Made by a program: the position numbers and the translations under genes. From Rhizoctonia solani (Eukaryota; Basidiomycota; Agaricomycetes; Cantharellales; Ceratobasidiaceae): 64,000 nucleotides of DNA. Location: assembly GCF_016906535.1 (NCBI RefSeq), contig NC_057384.1, positions 1,178,001-1,242,000 of the forward strand. The letters run 5' to 3'. The first letter of the stretch is position 1. Each line of letters starts with the position of its first letter. The notes under the pieces were generated by a model. The model did no database searches, was not told where the DNA came from, and saw only the letters and a list, made by a program, of their open reading frames with translations. Positions 46,528 through 57,764 of this stretch are shown in pieces.

Positions 46528-48142
46528 ATGGGAAGTTTAGGCAAATTGTCTGCGCGTAATATCATTGCGCCCGGGCAGGATATAATCGAACAGAACAGCG
46601 CGCTTTCCATCCCCAATATTTTCTTAAATTTGCTCCCCGCCTTTGATGCTCCAGTCCCCGATGCTCTTCGATTCACTTTCCCACCTCTGAATAATAATTC
46701 GCCCGAGCAAATCGCCTCTTCTACGACTCGTTTCCACGATCATTTGCCCACAGCAATTGGTGCGGATCTCATTGGTCATTCGATTCCCGATCCTACACTC
46801 TTCCTATCTCTGCGGAAAGAGTGGCAGAATGTACAGCCCGATGAAGTCCAGTCGATATTCCATGTGACAAACGATGGAAACGCTCATTATTACCCAATCT
46901 GGATATTGACATGGTGGGAATTAGTGCTATCAGGCAGACAGAAACAGGACCAATGGCGTAGCGCGTGTGACTGGCTATCCCAAGCTAAATCGACTTCAAA
47001 CCCCCTGCTTTACAAGTTTTCACTCAAGCATGGGATTATATATCGCATATAGGATGGGACACTGCAATTCCGTTCGAAACCAGATGCTCTGCCGCTGATC
47101 TATCGTTCTTTCTCTCAAACAATTGGTTGGCCACTCGACATATTGATTGGATGCTCGAATCGGCGCAGCTCCGCTTTGAATCACGCGAACCAGGCGAGGC
47201 TCAATTGCGACCTCCCCATAATTCAGTTATTTTCTACTCACCCGAAGTCCTCCGGGCATTCGACGATTCGAAACCATTCCACCCAGTATTCCTCCCCGCC
47301 TCTCGGTTTCTTTCGCCACTTCAAATCGGATTCGAAATGGGGAGCGCCCACTGCTCTATACCGTCTAACTACTCTGACGTACACTGGATCGCGCTAGAGG
47401 TTGACTTCAACCGGCAGGTCATCCGTTATGGCGACTCGATGGGTGGCCAGAGAAGTTCGGCTCGCATTCGGAATATAATCAACGCCTGGCTGAAAGCGAC
47501 TTGGGGTTACGACAAATTTGTGTCTGAACAGATGCCATGCGGTACTCAAGTGGACGATGCGACTTCCTGTGGAGTTTGTGCGGTCAATACCATTGAAAGG
47601 CAGGTCTTTGAAGACCCATTATGGGACGAAGGTCTTGCCTCGGCATATCGGGCATCAAAATTTGTGGAAATAGCGTACCGAATATTAGTGCCGAATGTAA
47701 GCTTCTCCTTGTGCCTATTGCTGATCCCGTGTAAACATATTTATTTCAAAGGGATCTGATTCCATTATCAACCCCCCATTGCCGATATCGCGCATATTGG
47801 CCAATTCGTTAGCTGGGTCAATCGGACAAGGTTTATTTATTGCCGAGCCCCCAACATCTCCTCATCAAGCCTCCGGTTATCTCTCCTCCGATGACAATTT
47901 CTTCGATGGATTTCTTCAGATGTAATCGAGAATGTCGAATTCAACGCCTTAAACTTATCCGATGACCAGACCGATGGGGATGCAACGGATGATCCAGAGC
48001 TCGTGCATCGAAACCAGGTTTTGATACGCTCGGGATTGGACTCAGACTCGAGTTCAGACTCCAACTCCAGCTCAGAGAGTTTGAAACGCCGAGAAAACGA
48101 CAAAAGCCTGGGAAGTCGGCAGCACATACCCGGACTGTCTTA
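46528..48142 (+). CDS. Ulp1/C48-type cysteine protease gene of the transposon
   Basis: The ATG at 46528 starts MGSLGKLSARNIIAPGQDII. The first part has no known domain. A probable 52-nt intron near 46,970-47,021 (GTGACT...TACAAG) restores the frame into FFTQAWDYISHIGWDTAIPF. The papain-like SUMO-protease core follows: His in DVHWIALEVDFN, Asp in IRYGDSMGG, and Gln and Cys in MPCGTQVDDATSCGVCAVN. This order (His-Asp-Gln-Cys) and spacing are those of Ulp1/SENP (C48). Beyond it, after about 47,760, the frame becomes acidic and Ser-rich (GLDSDSSSDSNSSSESLKRR), ending at TAG 48140-48142. The junction in between (47,900) is not solved; a further intron or frameshift is likely. It may cleave SUMO conjugates or a transposon polyprotein; the transposase follows with almost no gap. 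Confidence 0.72.
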
Positions 48143-51100
48143 GGAGCCGTTCGCGAAGGAAACTTTCAAATCGACAACCTTCGATGGGCTCGTTTTGAAG
48201 CAACGATCAAAGATCTCGATAATTATGCTGTGCTCGATCGCGAAAACCCACTATATGTACGACACTCGACATGCGGGAATAAGTTCAAGATGCGCCAGCC
48301 ATACGATACCAAAAATTTCAAAACACACGCCAAGCAAAAACTTGTGGGCCACAGGCGACAGGAGCATCCTCAGGAAGAAAGTCAAAAAGCTTGAAGAAGT
48401 CCGATGGTGCCGGAATGCTCCCTCTCACCTCGTTTGCTGGTTTCAAACGGCGTTCTGACCGCTCTATCAGCACTAGTGCAAATCTTACTGGCCCAGAGCC
48501 ACAGCTTTCTACTCCTGGCTTGCCTGCTATGGTCGCATCTTCGTCATCTACTTCAACACCATCTTCTCAGCAGGAGATCGAGCGCATGTGCCCAGGCCTC
48601 TCGGAAGAAGATATGTCAGGTATATCTAATTACTTGCTTCGAACTACGTATATTGGGGGAGGAAGTCGCGCATATAAGCACTTTGCGTTTGCTCTTTATT
48701 CAATACCATATGCCGAACTCGGAGCAGAAGAGCAACAGAATGTTCGGAACGAAGCTCATGGAAATGTCGCCTGGCGTGTAGATGAGTCCCGTAATGTTGT
48801 TATTGCCTCGGCCTGTACTCGCATTGCTCGAAGAGGGCGCACTTCAGACGGCAGATTGCGTTCATGCAAAAATTGTGCGGCTCTGTTGAAGCTCCGACGT
48901 TTCAGAGCCGCTGTCCGATATGAAGCAAAGCCGAATCAAAAATTTACCAATAGGCGATGGGTTCGGGCATCCTCGTGCATGCAGTTTGCGAAGGTACACG
49001 GTGTGTATGAACTCATTGTCAACAAGGTAAGTTACATTCATTATTATTTAATTTCCTTTCAAACTGAAAAATTGATGATTTTAGGACGAGAGGACTCCAG
49101 CGCAACGATTTCTTTTACAGGTACTTAAAGGCGAAATGAAAGATCGAAAGATTTTCTGTGGGATGGTTGAAGTGATGGCAATGATGGACGACAAGGCGCT
49201 TCGTGGAGTTGGCCTTCAGAATGCCAAATATCCCCCCGAATTCGACCAATTTTGCCACGAAATCGTCAATATATCCCCACTTGCATATCAAACATTTCGT
49301 AACATCTTTGGGGGTCGAACTGCATCGAATTTTCGGTATGTAGCACCAGTTATTATCTAGTTACAGGCCTATTGAGAGTCTTTGTAGAGTAATCCGAGGC
49401 CGAGAGCGTCGTTTCCCTCTAGCAATCGACGATGGTGTTTTCGAAATTGCACAGATTTATTTTTCTTCGATTAATTACACAGGCCCGGTGTGCTTGTCAT
49501 GCGATGACACCAAGCTCCTGCCCGCTCTCAAAACCTACTACGATACAAGTACAAAACTGTGGTATTTGCTTGGCGGAACTACGGGCGCCATCGCTGTTGC
49601 AAGCACAGAAGAACTTACGTCAATTCTGAAGGATGGGAAACTTTCCAAGGCTTCGAAGGTACGATCCTTAAACTAGCGCTGGACTTGGGCCTAATCCCTA
49701 TTATAGCTTCGGCTCTGGGTTTTACAGGTCCCATTGCCGCATATACCCCCTCTTGCCATTGCTGCACTACCAATTGCCTCAAATGCTACGACCCAGTCAC
49801 TTATTGGCTACTTGAAACTTGTCATTCAAGGCCTACTTGCCCGAGGAATACATGTCATTTCGTATGCTACGGATGGCAGCGCAATCGAACAAAATATCCA
49901 GGAGTCACTCTTTATGTCCATGGATAAATACCGACACTATACTGTCCCGCATCCTTCACGGCGCCTTCCCAACAGCCTATCTACTCCAGACCCCTTGGAC
50001 TTCAAACTAGGTCTCTTAGACGGCAAGACCAAGGATAATCCATGTGTAATCATCCAGGATAGTAAACACGCACTCAAAACATTGCGTAATACCCTATACT
50101 CAGGTGCTCGGCTTTTAGTAATGGGTTCCAGGACACCAATGTATTCTCAAGTTCGCGACATTGCTGAAGATCCCGATTCAACCCTCCATCGTCGCGATGT
50201 CGAAAATAACGATCGGCAGGACGATGTTTCCACGGAATGTGTATTCAACCAGTTCACACTTTCATTCGTAGTCAAAAAACGACCCCAGTACCTTGGCTTA
50301 GCAGTCTATCTATACATAGCAGGTGAACTCGGTGATGCATACCAGAGCCGACACATTTTGCACGCAGATCGGCTGTGGATGGTACTTCGAGCAAAATTCT
50401 TCTTCGATTTCTGGCGACAATTTCTCCTGGACTCTGGCTACTTATTATCTCGATATTTCATCTCGCAACAGGCTTTCAACATCTTAACAACAATAATTGA
50501 GGGCTTAATCTTGCTCATCTATGCTTATCGTGACTATATGCCCGAGGGGACTCCCCTTTTACCCTGGCTGCACTCGAGTGAAGCCTGCGAACACTTTTTG
50601 CCGAAATGCGAAAGCTTGTTCCAGACTTTACATACCTTGACTTTATTTTCTCTGTGCCTAAACTTCGTGTTCTGCTCCGCGCATCCTATCGAAACAGTCC
50701 CGAGTTTTCCGCAGCATCGACAGAGCGTCAGAGGAAAGCAACTGGCTACCAGCATACATACATGGATTCAACAAATGTTGACTTGTCACTTCTAGCTTGC
50801 TTCCCAACAGACGGCGAGATTGCAGAAATTGCATATATTGCATACCGCGAGGCGATTCTACTTGCTCAGGCAGTGAATATACTTCCCGATGACCTGGTCC
50901 CTGCAACAGCGCTGGACCATACAAGTACATTTGATCAATCTGAAGAAGATACAAGCCCCGAGTCCAACACAGGTGTGGCAGAAGACTTATCATCAAGTGA
51001 AGCGTTTCAAGAGCTAGTTGAGCTTGCAGATGCCCACGACCTTCCGCTTGAATCAATTTCTATTCAACGCGATAACTTAGTGTATGCTAATGCGGCTCTT

Positions 51101-52398
51101 CAAACCGAGGCCACGGCTCTCATGTAAGTGGACAAAATCTCTCTAATTGTTCCCAAATGGCTGATAATATTTTCCTGCCACGGTGTTTTAGTGACAACCT
51201 TCCCCCCGAAAACGATGCCGATGTACTGCTTGACCGCACAGCCGTTGAGGAACATACAAAATCGACCACAGAAATGTCTGACCCCAACTTTCTTGAGTCA
51301 CAAATTCAAGATATGAATAGCGAAACCTTTCCCCAACAACGCTCTTTGGTCGAGCTCAACTTTGATATCCTACTGCAGATCCGACAGCGCCATCAAAATC
51401 CACGCGCACTCAAGAGTAGCAAAAATTATGCAAAATTTAAGGCAGGCGTGAGCATATATTGTAGTCACTCATCGTCAACTGATTATTGATATACGATCAT
51501 ACATAGCTACTAGGTAAAACTGCCTCCCAACAAGGGGAGGTCCTTCCAGGCTCATTGGCTACCCCGCACGCATCGGAAGGACTATCAACAGAGACAAGTC
51601 ACGCAGCGCTAGCTCGCTCGTTCTTGCAGACATTGCGCGATCATGAGCTTAGTAGTCATAAGATCTCCCCCCGCCTACAACGCTGGATTGTAAGTGGGGG
51701 TGAGACGGATGGACAATTCAAGGGCAACACAGCAAATGCTAAAAAAGCCGCAGAGACCCGTGCAGACTCCGTAAGTAATGTTTCAAGTTCGCTACTTTAC
51801 CAGAAAAACGTTGTAAATAACCGAATTCTTGATAGTATGTCAAACTTCGACGCGATTGCTTGCGGAAACGCGGCATTCCCAGGCTACTCGAAGATATTGC
51901 CACGGCACGAATTACTATCATTGACCCAATCAAACCCGGGACTTTTGTCTGGATTATGTTGGAAAAGCAAATTATGCTTGGACGAGGTAAGTCTTGACTC
52001 ATATTTATGCAGAAAAACTCAAACTGGATATTACAGTTATGGCTATATACATCAAGGAGGGCGGATACAATGGGATGAACCTATGGGTCCCCCAGACCAC
52101 TCATCTCGGGCACATCTCATATGTCGCAGTCCAAACCTATCAGAAGGTTGCATCGCGGGCCAAGTATCGTGCTATACATCTTGGTCGGCCAATGGAGATC
52201 CCGTACTACCAACTTGTACCGACAAACGAGCTCTTGATGCGCGTCGGCTTCGTAAACACGCCAGGCTCGGAAACTGAGGACATCGAATTGAAGGATCGCC
52301 ACATTCTCGACGAGAGAGATGAATTGGCGCGTCTTTTACCCGAACTAGAGAAGGCCGGTATACCACGAGTGGGTTCAAAAGCCAGAACGGGATCGTAA
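48080..52398 (+). pseudogene. P-element-like RNase-H-fold transposase with N-terminal zinc finger, two frameshifts
   Basis: The N-terminal zinc-finger-like segment is VRHSTCGNKFKMRQPYDTKN ending FKTH, with the partner Cys in another frame. Then SGISNYLLRTTYIGGGSRAY, ERTPAQRFLLQVLKGEMKDR, and introns at 49027-49084, 49337-49387 and 49660-49728 (all GT-AG). The candidate catalytic segments are CLSCDDTKLLPALKTYYD, VISYATDGSAIEQNIQESLF and IIQDSKHALKTLRNTLYSGA, resembling the D-D-(D-H) arrangement of P/THAP9 transposases. Late exons end GRPMEIPYYQLVPTNELL and ARTGS (stop 52398). Two one-base losses occur in homopolymers, near 48,335-48,345 (A run) and 50,595-50,600 (T run), each restoring similarity only if one base is added back. 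No in-frame ATG was found at the 5' end, so it could be fused to the protease by splicing. Confidence 0.7.
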
Positions 52399-52473
52399 AA
52401 GGAAAATATGTATATAGATATAGATATGTACATTTAAGCGCCGGGCGCATACGGCCCGAGGCATCGTTCAACT

Positions 52474-52560
52474 TCCGGACATGGAGGGTTTGGGCTCCGA
52501 GGCATCCGCGGGTTCCGGATATGAGTCATATAGGTGGCCGCCGAAAAGCTTCCGGATATG
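52474..52560 (+). repeat. right subterminal array of TCCGGAYATG motifs
   Basis: Copies at 52474-52483 (TCCGGACATG), 52514-52523 and 52551-52560 (both TCCGGATATG), spaced 40 and 37 bp. They have the same + orientation as the copies in the left end, preceded by GAGGCATCG or GAGGCATCC in two cases. Confidence 0.85.
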
Positions 52561-52583
52561 AACACTAGTAGGAGGCCGGATTT

Positions 52584-52618
52584 CCGAAGAAGCCTCCCCC
52601 GGGATAATCGGGGGTCCT
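52584..52618 (-). repeat. right terminal inverted repeat
   Basis: 35 bp, exact reverse complement of 45999-46033, ending GGGGGTCCT. The 8-bp target duplication CGTAAGCG follows at 52619-52626. Confidence 0.95.
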
Positions 52619-52626
52619 CGTAAGCG

Positions 52627-53428
52627 CCGTCTCTAGCCTGCCGCAGTGCTAGTTGTGTATCTCACCGGCTACGATCCATGACATCACACTAGGAATTAGT
52701 CGTTGCCTCACTGCGAGTCATCATCTTGCCTGACAAGGTCCCTCCCCCACCCAAAATTCAGGGCTTTGTTGGGGGTCCTCAGGGGTTTCTCGCGTGGAGC
52801 TTTGTCAACTTTCATCCGCTCAATTAGTGACGATCTTATTGTCTTATCTCTGGTTAGTTTTATCTTTATGCATATACGTAACTCACTTGGTCACTATTAG
52901 GAAATGCGGCGAAAGGGTTGGCTTGGTCAATAATGTAGTAATTGTACATCCCGGGACCCGTCTACACCCAAATGTAAATCGGCTATCATGCCAGTCTTGA
53001 AGGATTCGCTATGATCTTTTTGTATTAATTTGGCCTTCATATTAGCGTTATGTCATTTGCTAACGTGGTTTTGATTTCGCGAACTTACGCTCTTATCTCA
53101 ATACTGGAGTATATTAACTATTTAAATGGATTTTTATATCTCGTATCCAAATAAGAGAAGCGTTTCTCCTTCGTGTTGGGCAAGGTGGGAGGCCCGTGTC
53201 CCCGCGGGAAATTTTCCAGTGTGACACCATGCTTCATTATTACGTTTCTATATCATTTCTGTCTTGACCTCGCCTGCATCGCGGTCTCAGATAGATACTG
53301 ATCATTTCAACCCTTGCTTGTGGACTCGTACCAAGTTGTATTACCTGTTGAATTTGAAGTATTAGCTGCGATTACGTTGGTGGTGATTTGGCAGTATACA
53401 ATATCAATATATAGAATCCATGCATCAG
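52627..53428. other. gene-free stretch
   Basis: About 800 bp between the transposon and the split F-box gene (whose 3' end faces it). No gene or repeat is supported. The region becomes AT-rich towards 53,100. Confidence 0.45.
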
Positions 53429-54930
53429 TCAATTCATAGGCTCAAACATCGATTTTTGTACTTTATAGAAGGTTGTGACATGATGACCGTCCAATAGCAT
53501 CACTCTGATCTCACGTCTGCTCACAATGTGAACCGTTGCACTGGCCCATTTGGGGTTTGAGAATCCAGTATCGGCCACACGCATGAGACCGGCCATGGTC
53601 ATACCTCGAGCCGGTATATCTTGGGCTTTCATCTCCGACAAGTCGGTATGGAGCGCTGCCGCCGGTATCCCTCTCTGGAAGGTAGATCCAGGAGCAAGAG
53701 GCCATGGGTGAGACGTAGCTCTCGGCACAAATTCACCATTCTCAGACGGTCCACTCCATGTTTCAGGATGATCTACAAATCCGAAAAACGTACGAACACC
53801 ACGAGGTACGTTTGCATCCCCTAAAAGCCCAAAGAAAGATTAACTCTGCAAAAACAGCAGCATAGAGACGAGAGTACGGACCGGTCATTTTAATTGCCTC
53901 AATAATGATGTTCCCTACTTGAACATCCTCGGAAGAGATAACTGGAGCAGGAGGAGCAGGAAGCATAAAAATGCTCTGGACGTCCTGAGCTGTTGGCGTG
54001 ACTGCATCAGCAAGGCTTCCTTCGTCTCCCATTGTCCGTTTAAATCATGCTCATTAATTCTTCGCGCGTGTATGTGTAAGAATTCACAGCCATGAACTTC
54101 TCCGTAGGACGCGATCCACGCCCCACCGGCGATAAGAGTTGAAGAGTCAGATTCTTCGAATGGTGAAGGGATACCAACGAAAGGCCGCGGGGATTGACCC
54201 TAGGGAACGAAAGGGTCGGGACAGACTTGACGATAGCATAGCCTTCTTCGTCATAAACTATATCTTCATGTGTTATTGCATTGACAAGACTAGGTGAGTT
54301 GCGGAATGTCCATTTCAAAGGCTGCTGCTGAGATGGGGAATTTGCCTTGAATTTGTTTGAAACATAAAAGTTTTGTATTCGATGAGGCTGGTGCATAATC
54401 CTGGAAGGACCCTCCTGAAGCCACTGTACTGACTGTTTAGCTGACCACTGGTCTAGGCAGACATTCTGAGCATCAATATATAGAGGGCTCGCAAGCCCTC
54501 TTCGAACGGTCAGTGCAACAATGTAATCCATCGTGTTGGTGAGAGCGAGAGTTTCGGGAATTGAAGTTGAGGGTGCTGTCGCTGCTGGTAAAACAGAGGA
54601 AACAACAAGTGTGAGTCCATCAACCCATATTCTCATAACACTGCCAGCTGGGAGTTCGTCGATAGACATCCACCAGCCAAGATAAGGCTCTAAAATGGCG
54701 AGCCTTCGCCAAACCAAGTGACACTTGAGTCCGATGAAACTTTCAACGGGGCGCCAGCCGAGAATGTCTTGCGAGCCCTTATTGTAGACATGTTCACAAT
54801 GAGACCGCCATAGCGCATCATGAGATGCCGCGCTACGCAGTGTCCTTGACACAGATAAGACATTCATCAAATCATGGGGCTCAAGGTATGCGAAGCATGT
54901 GGTCAATAGCTCTGTTGGAAGAGATTCCAT
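53429..54930 (-). pseudogene. F-box protein gene split by a frameshift
   Basis: The ATG at 54930 starts MESLPTELLTTCFAYLEPHD followed by LMNVLSVSRTLRSAASHDALW, a clear F-box. A 296-residue frame continues with agaricomycete F-box C-terminal features (GWRPVESFIGLKCHLVWRRL, PYLGWWMS) and stops at 54040 after YTREELMSMI. Directly downstream the reading resumes in another frame as MGDEGSLADAVTPTAQDVQ and IIIEAIKMTG. A GT-AG intron (ending TTTTAG near 53,822) leads to DANVPRGVRTFFGFVDHPET and LAPGSTFQRGIPAAALH, which belong to the same family's C-terminal half. It ends FEPMN at 53429. So one gene has been divided by an indel near 54,035-54,045. The N-terminal half could still make an F-box protein without its C-terminal region. 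The neighbouring transposons do not touch it. Confidence 0.75.
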
Positions 54931-55426
54931 TTAGGCTGCAACAGTAATCAGAGAGCCGGTCATAAATATATTGGGTGTGGATTGATCGCACCTGTAATAT
55001 TAGTGATTCCCAGTCCCTTGACGTCCTAATCGAACGAGTTGAGCAAGGTCGCTTCAGCAGAGGGGCACAATAAATCAAAAGGGATTCAGATTGAGTGAGA
55101 ATTCCCTATGACACGCATGAGGTCGAATTGCATTGCGTGTGAAGTCATGACCAAATTATACGATAAAGACATTTGAAATTGAGCTGCATAAGAGAGCAAC
55201 ACGTGATTGGGTACGTTTCCGTAGGGAGCTACATGGTACAACCGGTAGCCACCGTGGTGCTTACCGCGGTAAACACGTGTTATCAACGGGTCAGTGGTTT
55301 GAATTTGCAATTTTACCAAACCGCGCGGTTTTTTACCGAGCAAACGGTGGAGTACCGTGGTAAACCGCTGATTACATACTAAATCTATATACGGTATAAA
55401 TACACATGAATGACTATATCAAGATG

Positions 55427-55699
55427 TGTAGAAAGAAGTAAATTGTATATAGAAACAAATATATTAGTAGCTAACTAATTACAAAGTATGAACAAGAGTG
55501 AGAGTGAGAGAGAATAGGATGAGTTGTTAGGAGGCAGAACTGGCCCCTTATATACCCGTGAACAAACCAGTTGAGTCACTTATAGGGGTGACGCGTACTT
55601 ACTGCGCTTTACTGCGCATATAGCTTATTGGCTAATTCACGCTGACTTGATTACATGGAAGATACTAGATTCTTCTAGTATATACAAGTTATTTCTACA
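55427..55699 (-). mobile_element. 273-bp solo LTR in the hAT 3' region
   Basis: Starts TGTAGAAA and ends TTTCTACA (an 8-bp terminal inverted repeat with TG/CA ends), flanked by AGATG at 55422-55426 and 55700-55704. On the minus strand it carries a TATATAAGG promoter-like element, so the element was in minus orientation. The missing internal region implies LTR-LTR recombination. Confidence 0.9.
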
Positions 55700-55955
55700 A
55701 GATGTATAAAGTGCATATCAATCTGGATCTACATGCTCTTGCAAATGATCACTGCAACATTGGAAATTTTGGGAAGAAGGGGAGTTCCGTACCAGGAACC
55801 AACAGCCATTTTGGCTTCAAAGGTTTCAGACAACATATTGTGCTGTAAATGATTGATTGTTAGTTGCCCAGCAGAGAATGCATGTTCTGCATCCACCAAA
55901 GTTGCTACACAGGAATATACATTAGTTTCAAGCCATGAGATAAGCACATGAGTAC

Positions 55956-56536
55956 TGTCCTAGACATCTGTAAGGGGCATTGAGGCAGCAGGCACTTGTG
56001 GCCGTATCTATCTAAGTAAGAACTGTGTAAGGCAGTGACAGTGCTACCTACAACAACTAACTACCTAAGTACAACCACCAAAGCCTTAAGGGCAATGGCA
56101 AGCTAGGTATCTACAGTGGGGAAGTTGCTTAAGGCAATGAGTACAGGTGTGGACTAAGTGGTTACTGGCCTAAGGCCTTGTACAGTGATGGGGATGCAAC
56201 AAGAGGTAATTGACCTGGGTGTTACCATGGTTGGTTAGCCTCCTTATATATTCTAAGTACAGGCTATTTACAAATATGAGATATCAAATATGTAATCCAA
56301 TAGGAACCCTGCTCTGCAGTTGGTCTTACTCATGCATACGTGTCACTGACATGTCATGATGACGTCATAGGTGGAGGTGGCTATGTATGCTGATTAGGCA
56401 CAGATGGGGATGTGGCTTGGCACTTATTGTATGATGTAAGTGCCAAAGTCATGTGATTGAAAATGTTGTCTGTTTAACTTTGTTTAAATTTGAGAAAATG
56501 GGAATAAATTCCCTGGTATCAAGTGTGTCTACAACA
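55956..56536 (-). mobile_element. 581-bp solo LTR inside a hAT intron
   Basis: Bounded by TG and CA (plus strand TGTCCTAGACAT...GTCTACAACA) and by AGTAC at 55951-55955 and 56537-56541. It has a minus-strand TATATAAGG element and GCCTTAAG motifs like those in the gypsy LTR. Removing it and one duplication copy leaves a normal 55-nt intron in the hAT gene, strong proof of the boundaries. Confidence 0.9.
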
Positions 56537-56686
56537 AGTACACACCTGGTGTGGTCAGATAATCCAATGCCATACAAGCCAGGCGCAGGTTCAAGTCAAG
56601 TTTGCTCAACCAATACTCCATGGCCCCTCCATATGGAGCAACGGACTCCACACTGGAGGACAAATGTTATAACCTTCTTACCTATA

Positions 56687-57246
56687 TGTTATAACCTCCT
56701 AACTTATACCATTGGACTCGCACGATTTTTCTAATATTTTTAGTATTTTTACGGACTTGATATCTTTTGTTTTTCGATCACGTGATCTCGGCGCTTATTA
56801 TGCCGAGATGCCGCGCCGAGATGCCGTGCCAAGGGCGCTTAGGAGAAATCCACGCTTCTGCGCAGCCCGCAGCACGCTTCCCATTTGTCCTCTGTACTTC
56901 TTTCTCTCACGCGCACAGACCATGTAGATAGTGTGCTTTGTCTATATATACAGCAGGAAAATTGCTTGGAGACCCCAAGTCGATTTTACCTCGTCTCATA
57001 TTCATTGAGGAGGACTAGTCAGCCAGCTAAGTAGCAGGCCCCCAGTAGTACTCAGACGCTCACCACCCCTTGACTCACCACACCTTCAGGCCTAAGGCCC
57101 ACTCGCATTAGTTAGTAGTAGTAGTCCGCCTTAAGCGGAAGTAGCATAGCCTTATTTAGTTAGATTACGTACGTGTTGCTTGTAGTAGTACGGCCTTAAG
57201 CGCCTGCCTCCACTAGCGTGTGCCCACCTTACAGTGGTGCACGACA
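56687..57246 (+). repeat. 5' LTR of the chromovirus
   Basis: 560 bp, starts TGTTATAACC and ends CACGACA. It contains ATCACGTGAT near 56,780, repeated TGCCGAGATG motifs, a TATATATA box at 56943-56950 and CCTTAAG motifs in the 3' half. Confidence 0.96.
56943..56950 (+). promoter_or_regulatory. TATA box of the chromovirus LTR
   Basis: TATATATA lies 27-34 bp upstream of CAAGTCGATTTTAC (56976-56989), the sequence complementary to the PBS. This places the transcription start at about 56,976 if the normal distance applies. Confidence 0.6.
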
Positions 57247-57248
57247 TT

Positions 57249-57262
57249 GTAAAATCGACTTG
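57249..57262 (+). other. self-priming primer-binding site
   Basis: GTAAAATCGACTTG begins two bases after the end of the 5' LTR and is an exact 14-nt reverse complement of 56976-56989 in the LTR. In Tf1/sushi elements the RNA 5' end folds back and is used as the primer in this arrangement, so no tRNA would be needed. Confidence 0.8.
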
Positions 57263-57764
57263 TTGTAGGCTTGATCGACAAGGAGAAGACTCCCTGTACT
57301 AGCACGAGGGAAATCACGTGATCGGGGCTACTTTGCAGGATATAATAATCAAAAATCCCCCCCCCCACGTAGTACCAAATTGCTACAAGGCAGACAAGTT
57401 CTGATCCCCCGCGTACCACGTGTTTCGCCGGAACACAGTAGTTAGCGACCTTAGTCAGCTGAAACACCCGCTTGTAGAAAACCCGCTCATATCACGATCG
57501 CCAGATCTGTTGATTTGTTGTAGGGACTATTCAACGCTAGGTGCTTGACGCAAAGGTTTAGCGCCCACACACTACACAAAACCGCTCCTAAGTCCTGCAT
57601 CAGGCACCTATTCCCCCACGCCGTTTCCAATTATTCCATCCACACGCTCTGGCGCCCCCCACCCATACTCCCGTCCTACTAGCCGCTCCTCTCGACGTTC
57701 CATTCCAACCAATTCCCAACCGGCCTCTCGCAGCACATCACCCACTGCGCAAGACTTGCCAAGG

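Larger units (their letters stand above)
45999..52618 (+). mobile_element. complete 6.6-kb TIR transposon carrying a Ulp1-type protease and a P-element-like transposase
   Basis: Bounded by perfect 35-bp terminal inverted repeats (AGGACCCCCGATTATC...) and by identical 8-bp direct repeats CGTAAGCG at 45991-45998 and 52619-52626. An 8-bp duplication is used by the P, hAT and KDZ superfamilies. Two genes lie on the plus strand, protease first and transposase second, and both ends carry arrays of TCCGGACATG. The first frame of the transposase contains two single-base losses, so this copy may be inactive although its ends are perfect. The superfamily call (P-like) rests on motif resemblance and target-site size only. 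Confidence 0.88.

Noticed and set aside
55292..55370. A 79-bp complete mini-element between CAGTGGTTT and AAACCGCTG
   Set aside because: The arms are short and imperfect and no 8-bp duplication flanks it; more likely the terminal and subterminal part of the hAT element.
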